A stretch of 64,000 nucleotides of DNA from Nitratireductor sp. Its GTDB lineage: Bacteria > Pseudomonadota > Alphaproteobacteria > Rhizobiales > Rhizobiaceae. Below, piece by piece: positions 54,569-62,922 of this stretch (within the stretch, counting starts at the first letter, position 1; each line of letters begins with the position of its first letter). Made by a program: the position numbers and the translations under genes. The notes beneath the pieces were generated by a model. It was not told the DNA's origin. It did not search any database and saw only the letters and a program-made list of their open reading frames with translations. The DNA is taken from assembly GCA_020637805.1 (NCBI GenBank), contig JACKJU010000008.1, positions 124,001 through 188,000 of the forward strand, given 5' to 3'.

Positions 54569-55487
54569 GCGGGACCAGAACGGGACGCGTGTCCAGTAAC
54601 CAGATCGAAACAATGGCAGATACAAGCCCCGCAATGCCCGCACCTGCAACCACATCGACAAGATAGTGATTGGCATGAGTGACTGCCGACAGTGCCATGG
54701 CAAGGTTCACCATCACGAACGGATAACGCAGGTAGGGTATGGACCAGGCCGCCCATATCAGCAGGAATGCCATGGCAGCATGCACGGAAGGGAAGGTCAA
54801 AATGCCAGCAGCCTTGCCCATGACCAGAATGAACTGCCCACCGGCACGCAAGGCCACAAAATCGTTCAGAAATGCGAAGCCAAAAAAGGCATTGATGTTG
54901 GAAAGGTCCGACTGCTGAACGCCGTAGACCGTGAAGGTGCCAAGTGCGGGCCACCAGATCGAGACAGCGCTGGCAATGAAACAGACAAGACCATAGCCGG
55001 CGACAAATGCAGTGGCCCTGGCGGGCTGGTTTGTTGCGATAAGCAGGATCGGCACCAGAATTATCTGGAAGGCAAATGAACTGTAGGCAAGAGCCAGTGC
55101 ATTGGCGATCACAGGCGAGCCGTCGACCCAGCCAATCAGTGCATGCCAGTCGAATCCAAGAGCGCGATCCATTGCGGCCAGTTCGCGGTCCGCTAATGGC
55201 ATTTCAAACGAAAGTGCGATGTAAGTCACGGGCAGAACCAGCAGGGTGAGAAGGAAACCCAGCGAGAGGGTTTTGCAGATCTCGTCGATCAGAACCGCCT
55301 TGCGGTACCGTGCAAATACCCCGATCAGATAGATCATCACAAAGAAGGCGGCAGGCTTTGCAAAGGAGGCAATATCTATGTCGACCCGGCTCAAGGCCAG
55401 CAACCCTGTGACCACTGCAAAGGAAAAAAGCAGAAAAAGCACCAGTTGCTTTCTGGCTCTTGCCGAATTGTGCATGGTCATTGCCAA
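54522..55487 (-). CDS. PAP2-family membrane phosphatase
   Basis: This 321-residue polytopic protein has about eight hydrophobic helices. Near the C-terminus are PSVHAAMA and HANHYLVDVVAGA, the second and third parts of the PAP2/acid phosphatase signature, resembling inositol-phosphorylceramide synthase-like or lipid phosphatase members. The substrate is unknown; it may be a lipid phosphate. Start ATG 55487 is taken; ATG at 55481 or 55475 are alternatives. The last 47 bp overlap the end of alkB. Confidence 0.8.
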   Translation of the reverse strand: MAMTMHNSARARKQLVLFLLFSFAVVTGLLALSRVDIDIASFAKPAAFFVMIYLIGVFARYRKAVLIDEICKTLSLGFLLTLLVLPVTYIALSFEMPLADRELAAMDRALGFDWHALIGWVDGSPVIANALALAYSSFAFQIILVPILLIATNQPARATAFVAGYGLVCFIASAVSIWWPALGTFTVYGVQQSDLSNINAFFGFAFLNDFVALRAGGQFILVMGKAAGILTFPSVHAAMAFLLIWAAWSIPYLRYPFVMVNLAMALSAVTHANHYLVDVVAGAGIAGLVSAIVSIWLLDTRPVLVPLRRLRPVPSPAGSSG

Positions 55488-55574
55488 AAATATCCGTGAT
55501 ACGTTGCTACGGCATGCAATCCTAACGAATGCAAGTTAACCCGCGCTTACCCGGAACCCGAATGGCAATGCGAC

Positions 55575-56633
55575 CTAGAGCTTCCTGAGCGCCACTGCCT
55601 CGATCAGGTGGTCCGGCCCCTTGCGCAGCACGAGATCGGCGCGCGGGCGCGTGGGCAGGATGTTCTGGCGCAGGTTCATCAGGTTGATGTTGTCCCAAAG
55701 CCCCTTTGCGATGACCAGCGCCGTTTCCTCGGCTACCGTGGAATAGCGGTGGAAGAAGGATTTCGGGTCCGGAAAGGCAGTCTCGCGCAGACGCATGAAC
55801 CGGTCGATGTACCACCGTTCGAGATCGCGAATGGCGGCATCGATATAGATCGAAAAATCGAAGAAGTCAGACACGAAGGGGATGCCCTTGCCATCCTTCG
55901 GCAGATCGCGCGACTGAAGCACATTGATGCCTTCGAAGATCAGGATGTCCGGCCGGTCAATGACCTGGCTCTTTCCCTTCACCACGTCATAAGTCAGGTG
56001 AGAATAGAGTGGTGCCTTGACGTTGCGCTCACCGGCCTTGATGGCGGAGAGAAACTGAAGGATTGCTGCCTGATCGTAGCTTTCCGGAAAGCCCTTGCGG
56101 TTCATCAGCCCGCGCCGCCTGAGCGTGGCATTGGTAAGCAGGAAGCCGTCGGTGGTGATCAAATCGACCTTCGGACTGGACGGCCAGCGTCCCATGAGTT
56201 CCTTGAGGATGCGCGCCGTTGTGGACTTGCCGACGGCAACAGATCCGGCAATTCCGATGATGAAAGGCGTCTTTTGCCCGTGCAGGTCGAGGAACTGCGC
56301 CCGCTGCTTGAACAGGGATATCGATGCATCGACGTGAGAGGACAGCAGCCGCGAAAGTGACAGATAGATGCGCGCGACCTCTTCTATCGATACCGGGTCG
56401 TTCATCGAGCGAAGCCGCTTGATTTCCTCTTCGGTCAGCGTGAGTGGTGTTCCGGCGCGGAACTTCGCCCATTCGGCGGCGCTGAAATAGAGATAGGGCG
56501 AAACATCGCGAGCCAGCTGGCTTCCGCCGCGGACAGACCAGAATTCGTCCTTCTTGTTGCTGGGCGGCTGGGCCTCGAGAAGCGGATGCTTCCATTTCCA
56601 GCCGTTTGGCGCGTCGGTCTTTCTGCTTGCCAA
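55575..56633 (-). CDS. coaA: Pantothenate kinase (type I)
   Basis: CoaA phosphorylates pantothenate, the committed step of CoA synthesis. The 352-residue protein has the P-loop at 129-137 (AGSVAVGKS), the VDLITTDGFLLTNATL region and the C-terminal PTRPRADLVLRKGPDH. The start codon is a TTG at 56633 with a strong GCAGGAGGGACAC upstream, so it is preferred although it is not ATG. It lies downstream of the his cluster with hisE 37 bp away, the usual arrangement. Confidence 0.93.
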   Translation of the reverse strand: MASRKTDAPNGWKWKHPLLEAQPPSNKKDEFWSVRGGSQLARDVSPYLYFSAAEWAKFRAGTPLTLTEEEIKRLRSMNDPVSIEEVARIYLSLSRLLSSHVDASISLFKQRAQFLDLHGQKTPFIIGIAGSVAVGKSTTARILKELMGRWPSSPKVDLITTDGFLLTNATLRRRGLMNRKGFPESYDQAAILQFLSAIKAGERNVKAPLYSHLTYDVVKGKSQVIDRPDILIFEGINVLQSRDLPKDGKGIPFVSDFFDFSIYIDAAIRDLERWYIDRFMRLRETAFPDPKSFFHRYSTVAEETALVIAKGLWDNINLMNLRQNILPTRPRADLVLRKGPDHLIEAVALRKL

Positions 56634-56670
56634 GTGTCCCTCCTGCGCAGACTGCGCAACCGTCCGCCGG

Positions 56671-57078
56671 TTATCTGCCCGATTTGCCCGACGGCTTAGA
56701 TACCGGCTTGGTCAGAACGACGCCCTTCGCGCCGGCCTTGGCCCCCTTGGCAGCTACCGTGGTGGGGCGGGAAGCCTTTTCCTCCAGACCGCTCTGACCG
56801 GTTCTGCGCTCAAGCTCGGCAAGCACGTCCTTGAGCGGAACGCCGGAAGCCTTGAGAAGAACCAGAAGGTGGTAGAAAACGTCGGCCGATTCCTTCACCA
56901 ACTCGGTGCGATCGCGAACCGTAGCCGCGATCACGGCCTCGACGGCTTCCTCGCCAAGCTTCTGGGCGCACTTTTCAACGCCGCATGAAATAAGCGTGGC
57001 CGTGTAGGATGAGCCGTCACCAACCGCGGCGCGTTCGGCGATAATCTTTTCCAGCGAATTCAGTGTGAAACGCGGCAT
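56671..57078 (-). CDS. hisE: Phosphoribosyl-ATP pyrophosphatase
   Basis: HisE hydrolyses PR-ATP to PR-AMP, the second step of histidine synthesis. The 135-residue protein has the MazG-like helical core (TLNSLEKIIAERA, KLGEEAVEAVIAA, ESADVFYHLLVLL), with the EExxE and ExxD metal-binding pattern. The C-terminal 30 residues are a basic Lys/Ala/Gly tail. It follows hisF by 47 bp. Confidence 0.92.
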   Translation of the reverse strand: MPRFTLNSLEKIIAERAAVGDGSSYTATLISCGVEKCAQKLGEEAVEAVIAATVRDRTELVKESADVFYHLLVLLKASGVPLKDVLAELERRTGQSGLEEKASRPTTVAAKGAKAGAKGVVLTKPVSKPSGKSGR

Positions 57079-57125
57079 TCAGGTCCTGTCCCCCGTCATA
57101 TTTCCTGGCCTGCCCGGTGGCCGGC

Positions 57126-57899
57126 TCAATCCAACCTTACCGGAATCCCCGCATCATGCATATGCTGCTTGGCTTCGCCAATGGTGTAGGTTCCGAAATG
57201 GAATATGGACGCCGCCAAGACCGCCGTTGCGTGGCCGTCGCGAATGCCCTCGACCAGGTGATCGAGCGTGCCGACACCGCCGGAAGCAATGACGGGCACC
57301 CGCACCGCGTCGGCGATTGTACGCGTCAGCGCGATGTCATAGCCGGTCTTGCGTCCGTCCTGATCCATCGAGGTCAGAAGAATTTCACCGGCCCCGAGGG
57401 AAACAACCTTTTGGGCAAATTCCACCGCATCGATGCCGGTCGGCGTGCGGCCGCCATGGGTAAAGATTTCCCAGCGTGCGGCTTCGCCATCCTCCGAAAC
57501 ACGCTTGGCGTCGATGGCAACGACAATGCACTGGTCGCCGAACTTGTCCGCCGCCTCGGCGACGAATTCAGGGCGCTTGACCGCAGCCGTGTTGATAGAA
57601 ACCTTGTCTGCTCCTGCGCGCAGAAGCTTGCGGATGTCCGCGACCTCGCGCACGCCACCGCCAACCGTCAGTGGCATGAAGCAGTGTTCTGCGGTTTCGC
57701 TCACGACATCGAAGATGATGGAGCGGTTGTCGGAAGACGCCGTGATGTCGAGAAACGTCAACTCGTCGGCACCCGCAGCATCATACGCCTTGGCCGCCTC
57801 GACAGGATCGCCGGCATCGATCAGATCCACAAAGGACACGCCCTTGACCACGCGGCCGTCTTTTACGTCAAGGCAGGGTATGACGCGCGATTTCAGCAT
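57126..57899 (-). CDS. hisF: Imidazole glycerol phosphate synthase subunit HisF
   Basis: HisF, the cyclase of the HisFH complex, forms IGP and AICAR. The 257-residue TIM barrel begins MLKSRVIPCLDVKDGRVVKG with Asp11 and has a second catalytic Asp near 130 (VVAIDAKRV). The start is ATG 57899. A second, truncated copy of the first 14 codons lies just upstream (57965-58006), separated by a 65 bp palindromic insert. GGAGGCCGTCCCGG, from the insert, supplies the ribosome-binding site. Confidence 0.95.
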   Translation of the reverse strand: MLKSRVIPCLDVKDGRVVKGVSFVDLIDAGDPVEAAKAYDAAGADELTFLDITASSDNRSIIFDVVSETAEHCFMPLTVGGGVREVADIRKLLRAGADKVSINTAAVKRPEFVAEAADKFGDQCIVVAIDAKRVSEDGEAARWEIFTHGGRTPTGIDAVEFAQKVVSLGAGEILLTSMDQDGRKTGYDIALTRTIADAVRVPVIASGGVGTLDHLVEGIRDGHATAVLAASIFHFGTYTIGEAKQHMHDAGIPVRLD

Positions 57900-58006
57900 C
57901 CGGGACGGCCTCCATTTGCAACTTGCCCGTCCTCGACGCTGCGCGTCTGCGGGCAAGGCGGGCAGTCCTTCACATCCAGGCAAGGTATGACGCGTGATTT
58001 CAGCAT
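57893..58006 (-). other. Mini-ORF: duplicated hisF start plus palindromic insert
   Basis: ATG at 58006 overlaps the hisA stop (ATGCTGA) and opens a 37-codon frame. Its first 14 codons (MLKSRVIPCLDVKD) repeat the hisF N-terminus with six synonymous differences. It then reads through the insert (CPPCPQTRSVEDGQV...) and stops at 57893-57895, overlapping the hisF ATG again as ATGCTGA. GGGAGAAGGCTC is its ribosome-binding site. The peptide may be translated and couple hisA to hisF. Its origin as insert or relic is open. Confidence 0.75.
57922..57964 (-). repeat. Palindromic insert in the hisF start, conserved 43 bp part
   Basis: Within the 65 bp insert (57900-57964) the first 43 bp match the hisA insert at 35 positions by my hand count, with no gaps. 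TTGCCCG pairs with CGGGCAA, and inside them GACGC pairs with GCGTC around GCA. The A-T pair in the inner stem is G-C in the hisA copy. Confidence 0.7.
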
Positions 58007-58743
58007 GAGCCTTCTCCCTTCAGAACGGCAAGCGCCTCTGCCGGGTCGAGCCTGCCGTCATACAGGGCGCGGCCCGAAATCGCGCCTTCCAGCTTCGCGC
58101 AGTCCGGCTCCAGCATGCGCCTGACGTCGTCGATCGAAGCCAGTCCGCCCGAGGCAATCACCGGGATCGAAACTGCTTCGGCCAGCGCGATGGTCGATTC
58201 CCAGTTGATGCCGGTCAGCACGCCATCGCGGTCGATATCCGTGTAGATAATTGCGGCAACACCGGCATCCTCGAATTTCCTGGCAAGTTCGATCACGCCG
58301 AGTTCGGAAGCTTCCGCCCAACCATCTACGGCTACCTTGCCGCCCTTTGCATCAATGCCAACGGCAATATGGCCGGGAAAGCGCTTGCAGGCCTCGAAGA
58401 CCAGCGCCGGATCGCGCACGGCAACGGTTCCCAGAATGACGCGGGCAAGCCCTTTCGATAGCCAGGTTTCGATGTGCTCGAGATTGCGGATACCACCGCC
58501 AAGCTGGACCGGGTTCTTCGTTGCCTTCAGGATTGCCTCGACAGCAGCGCCATTGACGCTTTCACCGGCAAAGGCACCGTTCAGATCAACCACATGCAGC
58601 CATTCGAAACCCTGGTCCTCGAAGGCCTTCGCCTGCGACCCCGGATCGGGATTGTAGACTGTGGCCTGTTCCATGTCGCCAAGCTTCAGGCGCACGCATT
58701 GGCCATCTTTTAAGTCAATTGCCGGAAACAGAATCTTATGCAC
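58000..58743 (-). CDS. hisA: ProFAR isomerase HisA
   Basis: HisA isomerises ProFAR to PRFAR. The 247-residue TIM barrel has Asp10 (MHKILFPAIDLKDGQCVRL) and a second catalytic Asp around 130 (VGIDAKGGKVAVDGW). The start is a GTG at 58743; AAGGGGCATTGGCC, inside the palindromic insert, is its ribosome-binding site. As in hisF, a copy of the first 14 codons (58805-58846) lies upstream, here beginning with TTG, separated by a 61 bp insert. It ends overlapping the mini-ORF that leads to hisF. Confidence 0.94.
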   Translation of the reverse strand: MHKILFPAIDLKDGQCVRLKLGDMEQATVYNPDPGSQAKAFEDQGFEWLHVVDLNGAFAGESVNGAAVEAILKATKNPVQLGGGIRNLEHIETWLSKGLARVILGTVAVRDPALVFEACKRFPGHIAVGIDAKGGKVAVDGWAEASELGVIELARKFEDAGVAAIIYTDIDRDGVLTGINWESTIALAEAVSIPVIASGGLASIDDVRRMLEPDCAKLEGAISGRALYDGRLDPAEALAVLKGEGSC

Positions 58744-58846
58744 GGCCAATGCCCCTTGATACTTGCGTGTCCCCGGCGCTGCGCGCCTGCGGCCAACGCG
58801 GGGAGCCATCCTTCAAATCGATTGCCGGAAACAGAATCTTATGCAA
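58736..58846 (-). other. Mini-ORF: duplicated hisA start plus palindromic insert
   Basis: TTG at 58846 (ribosome-binding site AGGAAGGGCGTTCGCA) opens a 36-codon frame. Codons 1-14 (MHKILFPAIDLKDG) repeat the hisA start with four synonymous changes and a different start codon. The insert follows (SPRWPQARSAGDTQV...), and TAA at 58736-58738 overlaps the hisA GTG. The peptide pattern is related to the hisF mini-ORF. Unlike hisF, the TTG start makes translation uncertain. Confidence 0.7.
58762..58804 (-). repeat. Palindromic insert in the hisA start, conserved 43 bp part
   Basis: The first 43 bp of the 61 bp insert (58744-58804) match the hisF insert at 35 positions. GGCGC pairs with GCGCC around GCA. 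The inner pair that is A-T in hisF is G-C here, a compensatory change that supports selection on the hairpin. Confidence 0.7.
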
Positions 58847-58885
58847 TGCGAACGCCCTTCCTGGTCTGGCTTGTCCTCTTGCCCA

Positions 58886-59536
58886 TCAGGGCTTCCACTT
58901 GAGGAAGTTGCCAATGAGGGCGAGACCGAGTTTCTGGCTCTTTTCCGGATGGAACTGTGTTCCGACCATGTTGTCGCGGCCGACTATCGCGGTAACCGGC
59001 CCACCGTAGTCAGTGGTCGCAACGACCTCTTCCGGTTTTCCTGCAGCAATGTGGAAGGAATGGACAAAATAGGCATGCCATCCGTCCGTTCCGGTCGGGA
59101 TGCCTGCCAGGATCGGGTGGTCGCGTGTCACGTCGAGCGTGTTCCAGCCGATCTGCGGAATTTTCAGTTCAGGATCCGAAGGCTCGATCTCGACCACGTC
59201 GCCCGCAATCCATCCAAGTCCGTTGGAAATGCGTTTTTCAAGGCCGCGCTCGGCCATGAGCTGCGTTCCAACGCAAATGCCCAGAAACGGATGCGCCTTT
59301 TCGATCACCTGCATGGTTATCGCTTCAACCATGCCCGGAACAGCATCCAGCCCGGCGCGGCAATCGGCATAGGCGCCCACACCTGGCAGGACGATGCGAT
59401 CCGCCTTTGCCACCAGATCGGCCGAGGCCGTTACCTCTATGCGCGCGTCAAGCCCGGCCTCGCGCGCGGCGCGCTCGAAGGCCTTTCCTGCCGAATGCAA
59501 GTTGCCCGAACCGTAATCTATGATTGCTACCAACAT
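58886..59536 (-). CDS. hisH: Imidazole glycerol phosphate synthase subunit HisH
   Basis: HisH is the glutaminase that feeds ammonia to HisF. The 216-residue protein has the class I glutamine amidotransferase Cys88 (FLGICVGTQLM) and the His-x-Glu pair (GTQFHPEKSQ). The start at 59536 gives MLVAIIDYGSGNL. The gene lies upstream of hisA with a 40 bp gap to the mini-ORF start. No duplicated start was found before hisH. Confidence 0.95.
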   Translation of the reverse strand: MLVAIIDYGSGNLHSAGKAFERAAREAGLDARIEVTASADLVAKADRIVLPGVGAYADCRAGLDAVPGMVEAITMQVIEKAHPFLGICVGTQLMAERGLEKRISNGLGWIAGDVVEIEPSDPELKIPQIGWNTLDVTRDHPILAGIPTGTDGWHAYFVHSFHIAAGKPEEVVATTDYGGPVTAIVGRDNMVGTQFHPEKSQKLGLALIGNFLKWKP

Positions 59537-59551
59537 TGTTCCCGCCCCGTA

Positions 59552-60079
59552 TCAGTCGTCTGCAAAAATGCCGAACTCGGGGCGGTCGCGCCGGTCAGTT
59601 GCTCCCGTGGCCCCTGCCGCTTTCGCCCAGGGGTCGCGGCCGCCGTGGAAGGCAAACGCAGAGTGGCTTTCAGGTCCGGCTGCCACCGGCAGCGTGGAAA
59701 TGTCCGTGTTCTCGAAGAAACGCCGTTCTGCCGCCTCTTCGCTGTCTGCCTCCACGACCCCGGCAAACCGCCAGCCCTTCCGTCGCAGCTTGGCAGCCAA
59801 CAGTTCGCGGCCCTCGATGAAAAGATAGAGGCCGGGCAGGAGGGAAAGTGCAAAGCCGAATGCAGGCCAGCCAAGTTCCATGATCGCGCCGGTCCCGATT
59901 GCGATGAGGACATAGGCAATCGTTTCCAGCCACAAACCATGGAACAGAAGCCACAGAAACGGGATGAACAGCGCCAGCGGCGCGAGCGTATCCTTGACGA
60001 AACGCGCGTTGAGGAGCGCGTTTTCGGAGTTTCCGCCAATCCGGCCGGCGGGTGGCATATAGGCTTCGTAGATTGCCAT
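59552..60079 (-). CDS. DUF2628 membrane protein in the his operon
   Basis: This 175-residue protein has three to four hydrophobic helices after MAIYEAYMPP (LALFIPFLWLLFHGLWLETI, AYVLIAIGTGAIMEL, FGFALSLLPGLYLFIEG) and a soluble C-terminal tail ending FGIFADD. The family is DUF2628, found between hisB and hisH in Rhizobiales; its role is unknown. The start at 60079 is chosen over 60130 for the usual MAIYEAYMPP start. It lies 15 bp before hisH. Confidence 0.78.
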   Translation of the reverse strand: MAIYEAYMPPAGRIGGNSENALLNARFVKDTLAPLALFIPFLWLLFHGLWLETIAYVLIAIGTGAIMELGWPAFGFALSLLPGLYLFIEGRELLAAKLRRKGWRFAGVVEADSEEAAERRFFENTDISTLPVAAGPESHSAFAFHGGRDPWAKAAGATGATDRRDRPEFGIFADD

Positions 60080-60169
60080 GGCGAAGAGGTCACAGCCTGC
60101 TGGTTTTCCAAGGCGCCTGTTTAGCGCCATGGACCGGCATGAACAAGCCTCTTCGCAATTGCAAAAAGG

Positions 60170-60778
60170 TCAGCCGTTCAATGAGCCCTTGGTGGAGGGA
60201 ATGACACCTACCTGGCGAGGGTCGATGGCAATTGCCGCGCGCAGGGTGCGGGCCACTGCCTTGAAGCAGGTTTCGGCGATATGATGATTGTTCTCACCGT
60301 AATGATTGGTCACGTGAAGCGTGATTCCGGCGTTCTGGGCGAACGCCTGGAAGAACTCCTTGAACAATTCGGTATCGTATTCACCGACCTTGTCGCGGGA
60401 GAACACCACCTGCCAGATCAGATAGGGCCTGCCGGAAACATCCATAGCGGCGCGCGTCAGGGTTTCGTCCATGGCCAGATCGAGCGAGGCATAACGGCAG
60501 ATCCCTGCACGATCGCCAAGTGCGTTTGATACCGCCTGGCCCAGCGCAATTCCCACATCTTCCGAGGTGTGGTGGGCATCGATGTGCAGATCGCCCTTGC
60601 AGCGGATCGTCATGTCGATCAGCGAATGACGCGAAAGCTGTTCGAGCATGTGGTCGAAAAAACCGGCTCCCGTCGAAACGTCATACTTGCCGGTTCCGTC
60701 GAGATTGATCTCGACGGAGATATCGGTTTCCTTGGTTTTGCGCGAAACCGTCGCCGTTCTGGCAGCCTGTCCAGCCAT
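60170..60778 (-). CDS. hisB: Imidazoleglycerol-phosphate dehydratase
   Basis: HisB dehydrates IGP to imidazole-acetol phosphate, using manganese. The 202-residue protein has the metal-binding motifs DLHIDAHHTSEDVGIA and NHYGENNHHIAE and starts MAGQAARTATVSRKTKET. ATG 60778 is chosen; ATG 60796 is possible. It is the first gene of the his group here, divergent from hslV. Confidence 0.95.
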   Translation of the reverse strand: MAGQAARTATVSRKTKETDISVEINLDGTGKYDVSTGAGFFDHMLEQLSRHSLIDMTIRCKGDLHIDAHHTSEDVGIALGQAVSNALGDRAGICRYASLDLAMDETLTRAAMDVSGRPYLIWQVVFSRDKVGEYDTELFKEFFQAFAQNAGITLHVTNHYGENNHHIAETCFKAVARTLRAAIAIDPRQVGVIPSTKGSLNG

Positions 60779-60960
60779 TTCCCCAATTCCATGCATTTGC
60801 GGTTGGCGGCGGTATATCACCGCAATCTTTAGAAAGCCATAACGGCACGGATTACCGCTTGCACGGAGCGTTCGCAGAACGGGTGGCGGGTGGCGCTTGC
60901 ATGACCGCCACGAAGGCATACATAGGGAACATGTTCGACGACAATACGGAAAGCAGTTTC

Positions 60961-61527
60961 ATGACCCATCCGCAGGCAGGCGGCGCCCCGAAAATGCACG
61001 CAACCACGATCGTGACCGTGCGCAAGGACGGCAAGGTAGTCATCGCAGGCGACGGCCAGGTGAGCCTTGGCCAGACCGTGATGAAAGGCAATGCGCGCAA
61101 GGTGCGTCGCATCGGCAAGGATGGCCAGGTGATTACCGGCTTCGCCGGCGCAACCGCGGATGCCTTCACGCTTCTGGACCGGCTGGAAAAGAAACTGGAA
61201 CAATATCCTGACCAGTTGATGCGCGCATGCGTGGAACTGGCCAAGGACTGGCGTACCGACAAGTACCTGCGCAATCTCGAAGCGATGATGCTGGTGGCCG
61301 ACAAGTCCGTCACTCTTTGCGTTACCGGCAATGGCGACGTGCTGGAGCCGGAAGGCGGCATCATGGCCATCGGTTCGGGCGGCAATTTCGCGCTGGCGGC
61401 AGCCCGCGCGCTGGCCGACACGGACAAGTCGGCGGAAGAGATTGCCCGCCGCGCAATGCAGATCGCCGGTGAAATCTGCGTCTATACAAACAACAACGTG
61501 GTCATCGAGACGATGGACACGGAATGA
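60961..61527 (+). CDS. hslV: ATP-dependent protease subunit HslV
   Basis: HslV is the proteolytic dodecamer of the HslUV complex. The 188-residue protein contains the N-terminal-nucleophile Thr in MHATTIVTVRKDGKVVIAGDG. A short propeptide of about 14 residues (with the start at 60961) precedes it, so it would have to be removed. ATG at 60961 follows CGGAAAGCAGTTTC. In-frame ATGs at 60931 and further upstream exist and would lengthen the propeptide. hslU follows on the same strand. Confidence 0.92.
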   Translation: MTHPQAGGAPKMHATTIVTVRKDGKVVIAGDGQVSLGQTVMKGNARKVRRIGKDGQVITGFAGATADAFTLLDRLEKKLEQYPDQLMRACVELAKDWRTDKYLRNLEAMMLVADKSVTLCVTGNGDVLEPEGGIMAIGSGGNFALAAARALADTDKSAEEIARRAMQIAGEICVYTNNNVVIETMDTE

Positions 61528-61571
61528 TTTCCGGCGATGACGGCGGCCGCAACCTGAACAAAGAGTACAAA

Positions 61572-62879
61572 ATGACCAATTTCTCTCCCCGCGAAATCGT
61601 GACCGAACTCGACCGCTACATCATCGGCCAGAAGGATGCCAAGCGCGCGGTTGCCATCGCACTTAGAAACCGCTGGCGCCGCCAGCAGCTCGAAAGCCCG
61701 ATGCGCGACGAGGTTCTGCCAAAGAATATCCTGATGATCGGCCCCACCGGTGTCGGCAAGACCGAGATATCGCGCAGGCTTGCCAAGCTTGCCAACGCAC
61801 CTTTCATCAAGGTCGAGGCGACCAAGTTCACCGAGGTCGGTTATGTCGGCCGCGACGTCGAGCAGATCATCCGCGATCTGGTCGAGGTCGGCATCCAGCA
61901 GGTCAAGGAGCAGAAACGCGAGCATGTAAAGGCAAAGGCACATCTTTCAGCCGAAGAGCGTGTGCTCGATGCGCTGGTCGGAACGACGGCCAGCCCTGCG
62001 ACGCGCGATTCATTCCGCAAGAAGCTTAGAAGCGGCGAACTGGACGACAAGGAAATCGAGATCGAGGTCGCCGACAGCGGCAATCCGCTGGGTGGGATGG
62101 ACATACCGGGCATGCCCGGCGGTTCCGTCGGCGTACTCAACCTGAACGACCTGATGGGCAAGGCCTTTGGCGGGCGCACCCGCAAGTGCAAGACAACCGT
62201 CAAGGATTCCTACGAAATTCTCATCGAGGACGAATCCGACAAGATGCTCGACCAGGAGCAGATTGTCGCCGAGGCAATCGAATCCGTGGAAAACAACGGC
62301 ATCGTGTTTCTCGACGAGATCGACAAGATCGCGGTGGGCGACAGCCGCACCTCGGGTGGCGTTTCGCGCGAGGGCGTGCAGCGCGACCTGCTGCCGCTGG
62401 TCGAAGGCACGACCGTCTCGACCAAGCATGGCTCGGTGAAAACCGATCATATCCTGTTCATCGCCTCAGGCGCATTCCATGTCGCCAAGCCGTCCGACCT
62501 GCTGCCGGAACTTCAGGGACGCCTGCCGATCCGTGTGGAACTGCGCGCCCTTACCAAGGATGATTTCCAGCGCATTCTGACCGAGCCTGAAGCCAGCCTG
62601 ATCAAGCAGTATGTAGCCCTTCTGGATACCGAGGAGGTGAAGCTCGAATTCACCGACGACGCCATCGAGAAGATCGCCGATATCGCCGTGGAACTGAATT
62701 CGTCAGTGGAGAATATCGGCGCACGGCGCCTGCAGACCGTGATGGAGCGCATTCTCGACGAGATATCCTTCAACGCGCCTGAAAAGGGTGGCGAAACCTA
62801 CAGGATCGACGCTGAACATGTGCAGAAGAACCTGGGCGAGATCGCAGGCAACATCGATCTGAGCCGCTACATCCTGTAG
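61572..62879 (+). CDS. hslU: ATP-dependent protease ATPase subunit HslU
   Basis: HslU is the AAA+ unfoldase of HslUV. The 435-residue protein has the P-loop at 57-64 (GPTGVGKT), Walker B VFLDEIDKI and the I domain between them. The C-terminus SRYIL inserts into HslV. ATG 61572 follows AACAAAGAGTACAAA; a frame from 61524 overlaps the hslV stop but is not conserved. It lies 44 bp after hslV. No terminator was recognised after it. Confidence 0.96.
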   Translation: MTNFSPREIVTELDRYIIGQKDAKRAVAIALRNRWRRQQLESPMRDEVLPKNILMIGPTGVGKTEISRRLAKLANAPFIKVEATKFTEVGYVGRDVEQIIRDLVEVGIQQVKEQKREHVKAKAHLSAEERVLDALVGTTASPATRDSFRKKLRSGELDDKEIEIEVADSGNPLGGMDIPGMPGGSVGVLNLNDLMGKAFGGRTRKCKTTVKDSYEILIEDESDKMLDQEQIVAEAIESVENNGIVFLDEIDKIAVGDSRTSGGVSREGVQRDLLPLVEGTTVSTKHGSVKTDHILFIASGAFHVAKPSDLLPELQGRLPIRVELRALTKDDFQRILTEPEASLIKQYVALLDTEEVKLEFTDDAIEKIADIAVELNSSVENIGARRLQTVMERILDEISFNAPEKGGETYRIDAEHVQKNLGEIAGNIDLSRYIL

Positions 62880-62922
62880 CGCTTTGAAGCCCATCTGGCT
62901 GTGAATGGCAACCGGCTGGCCG

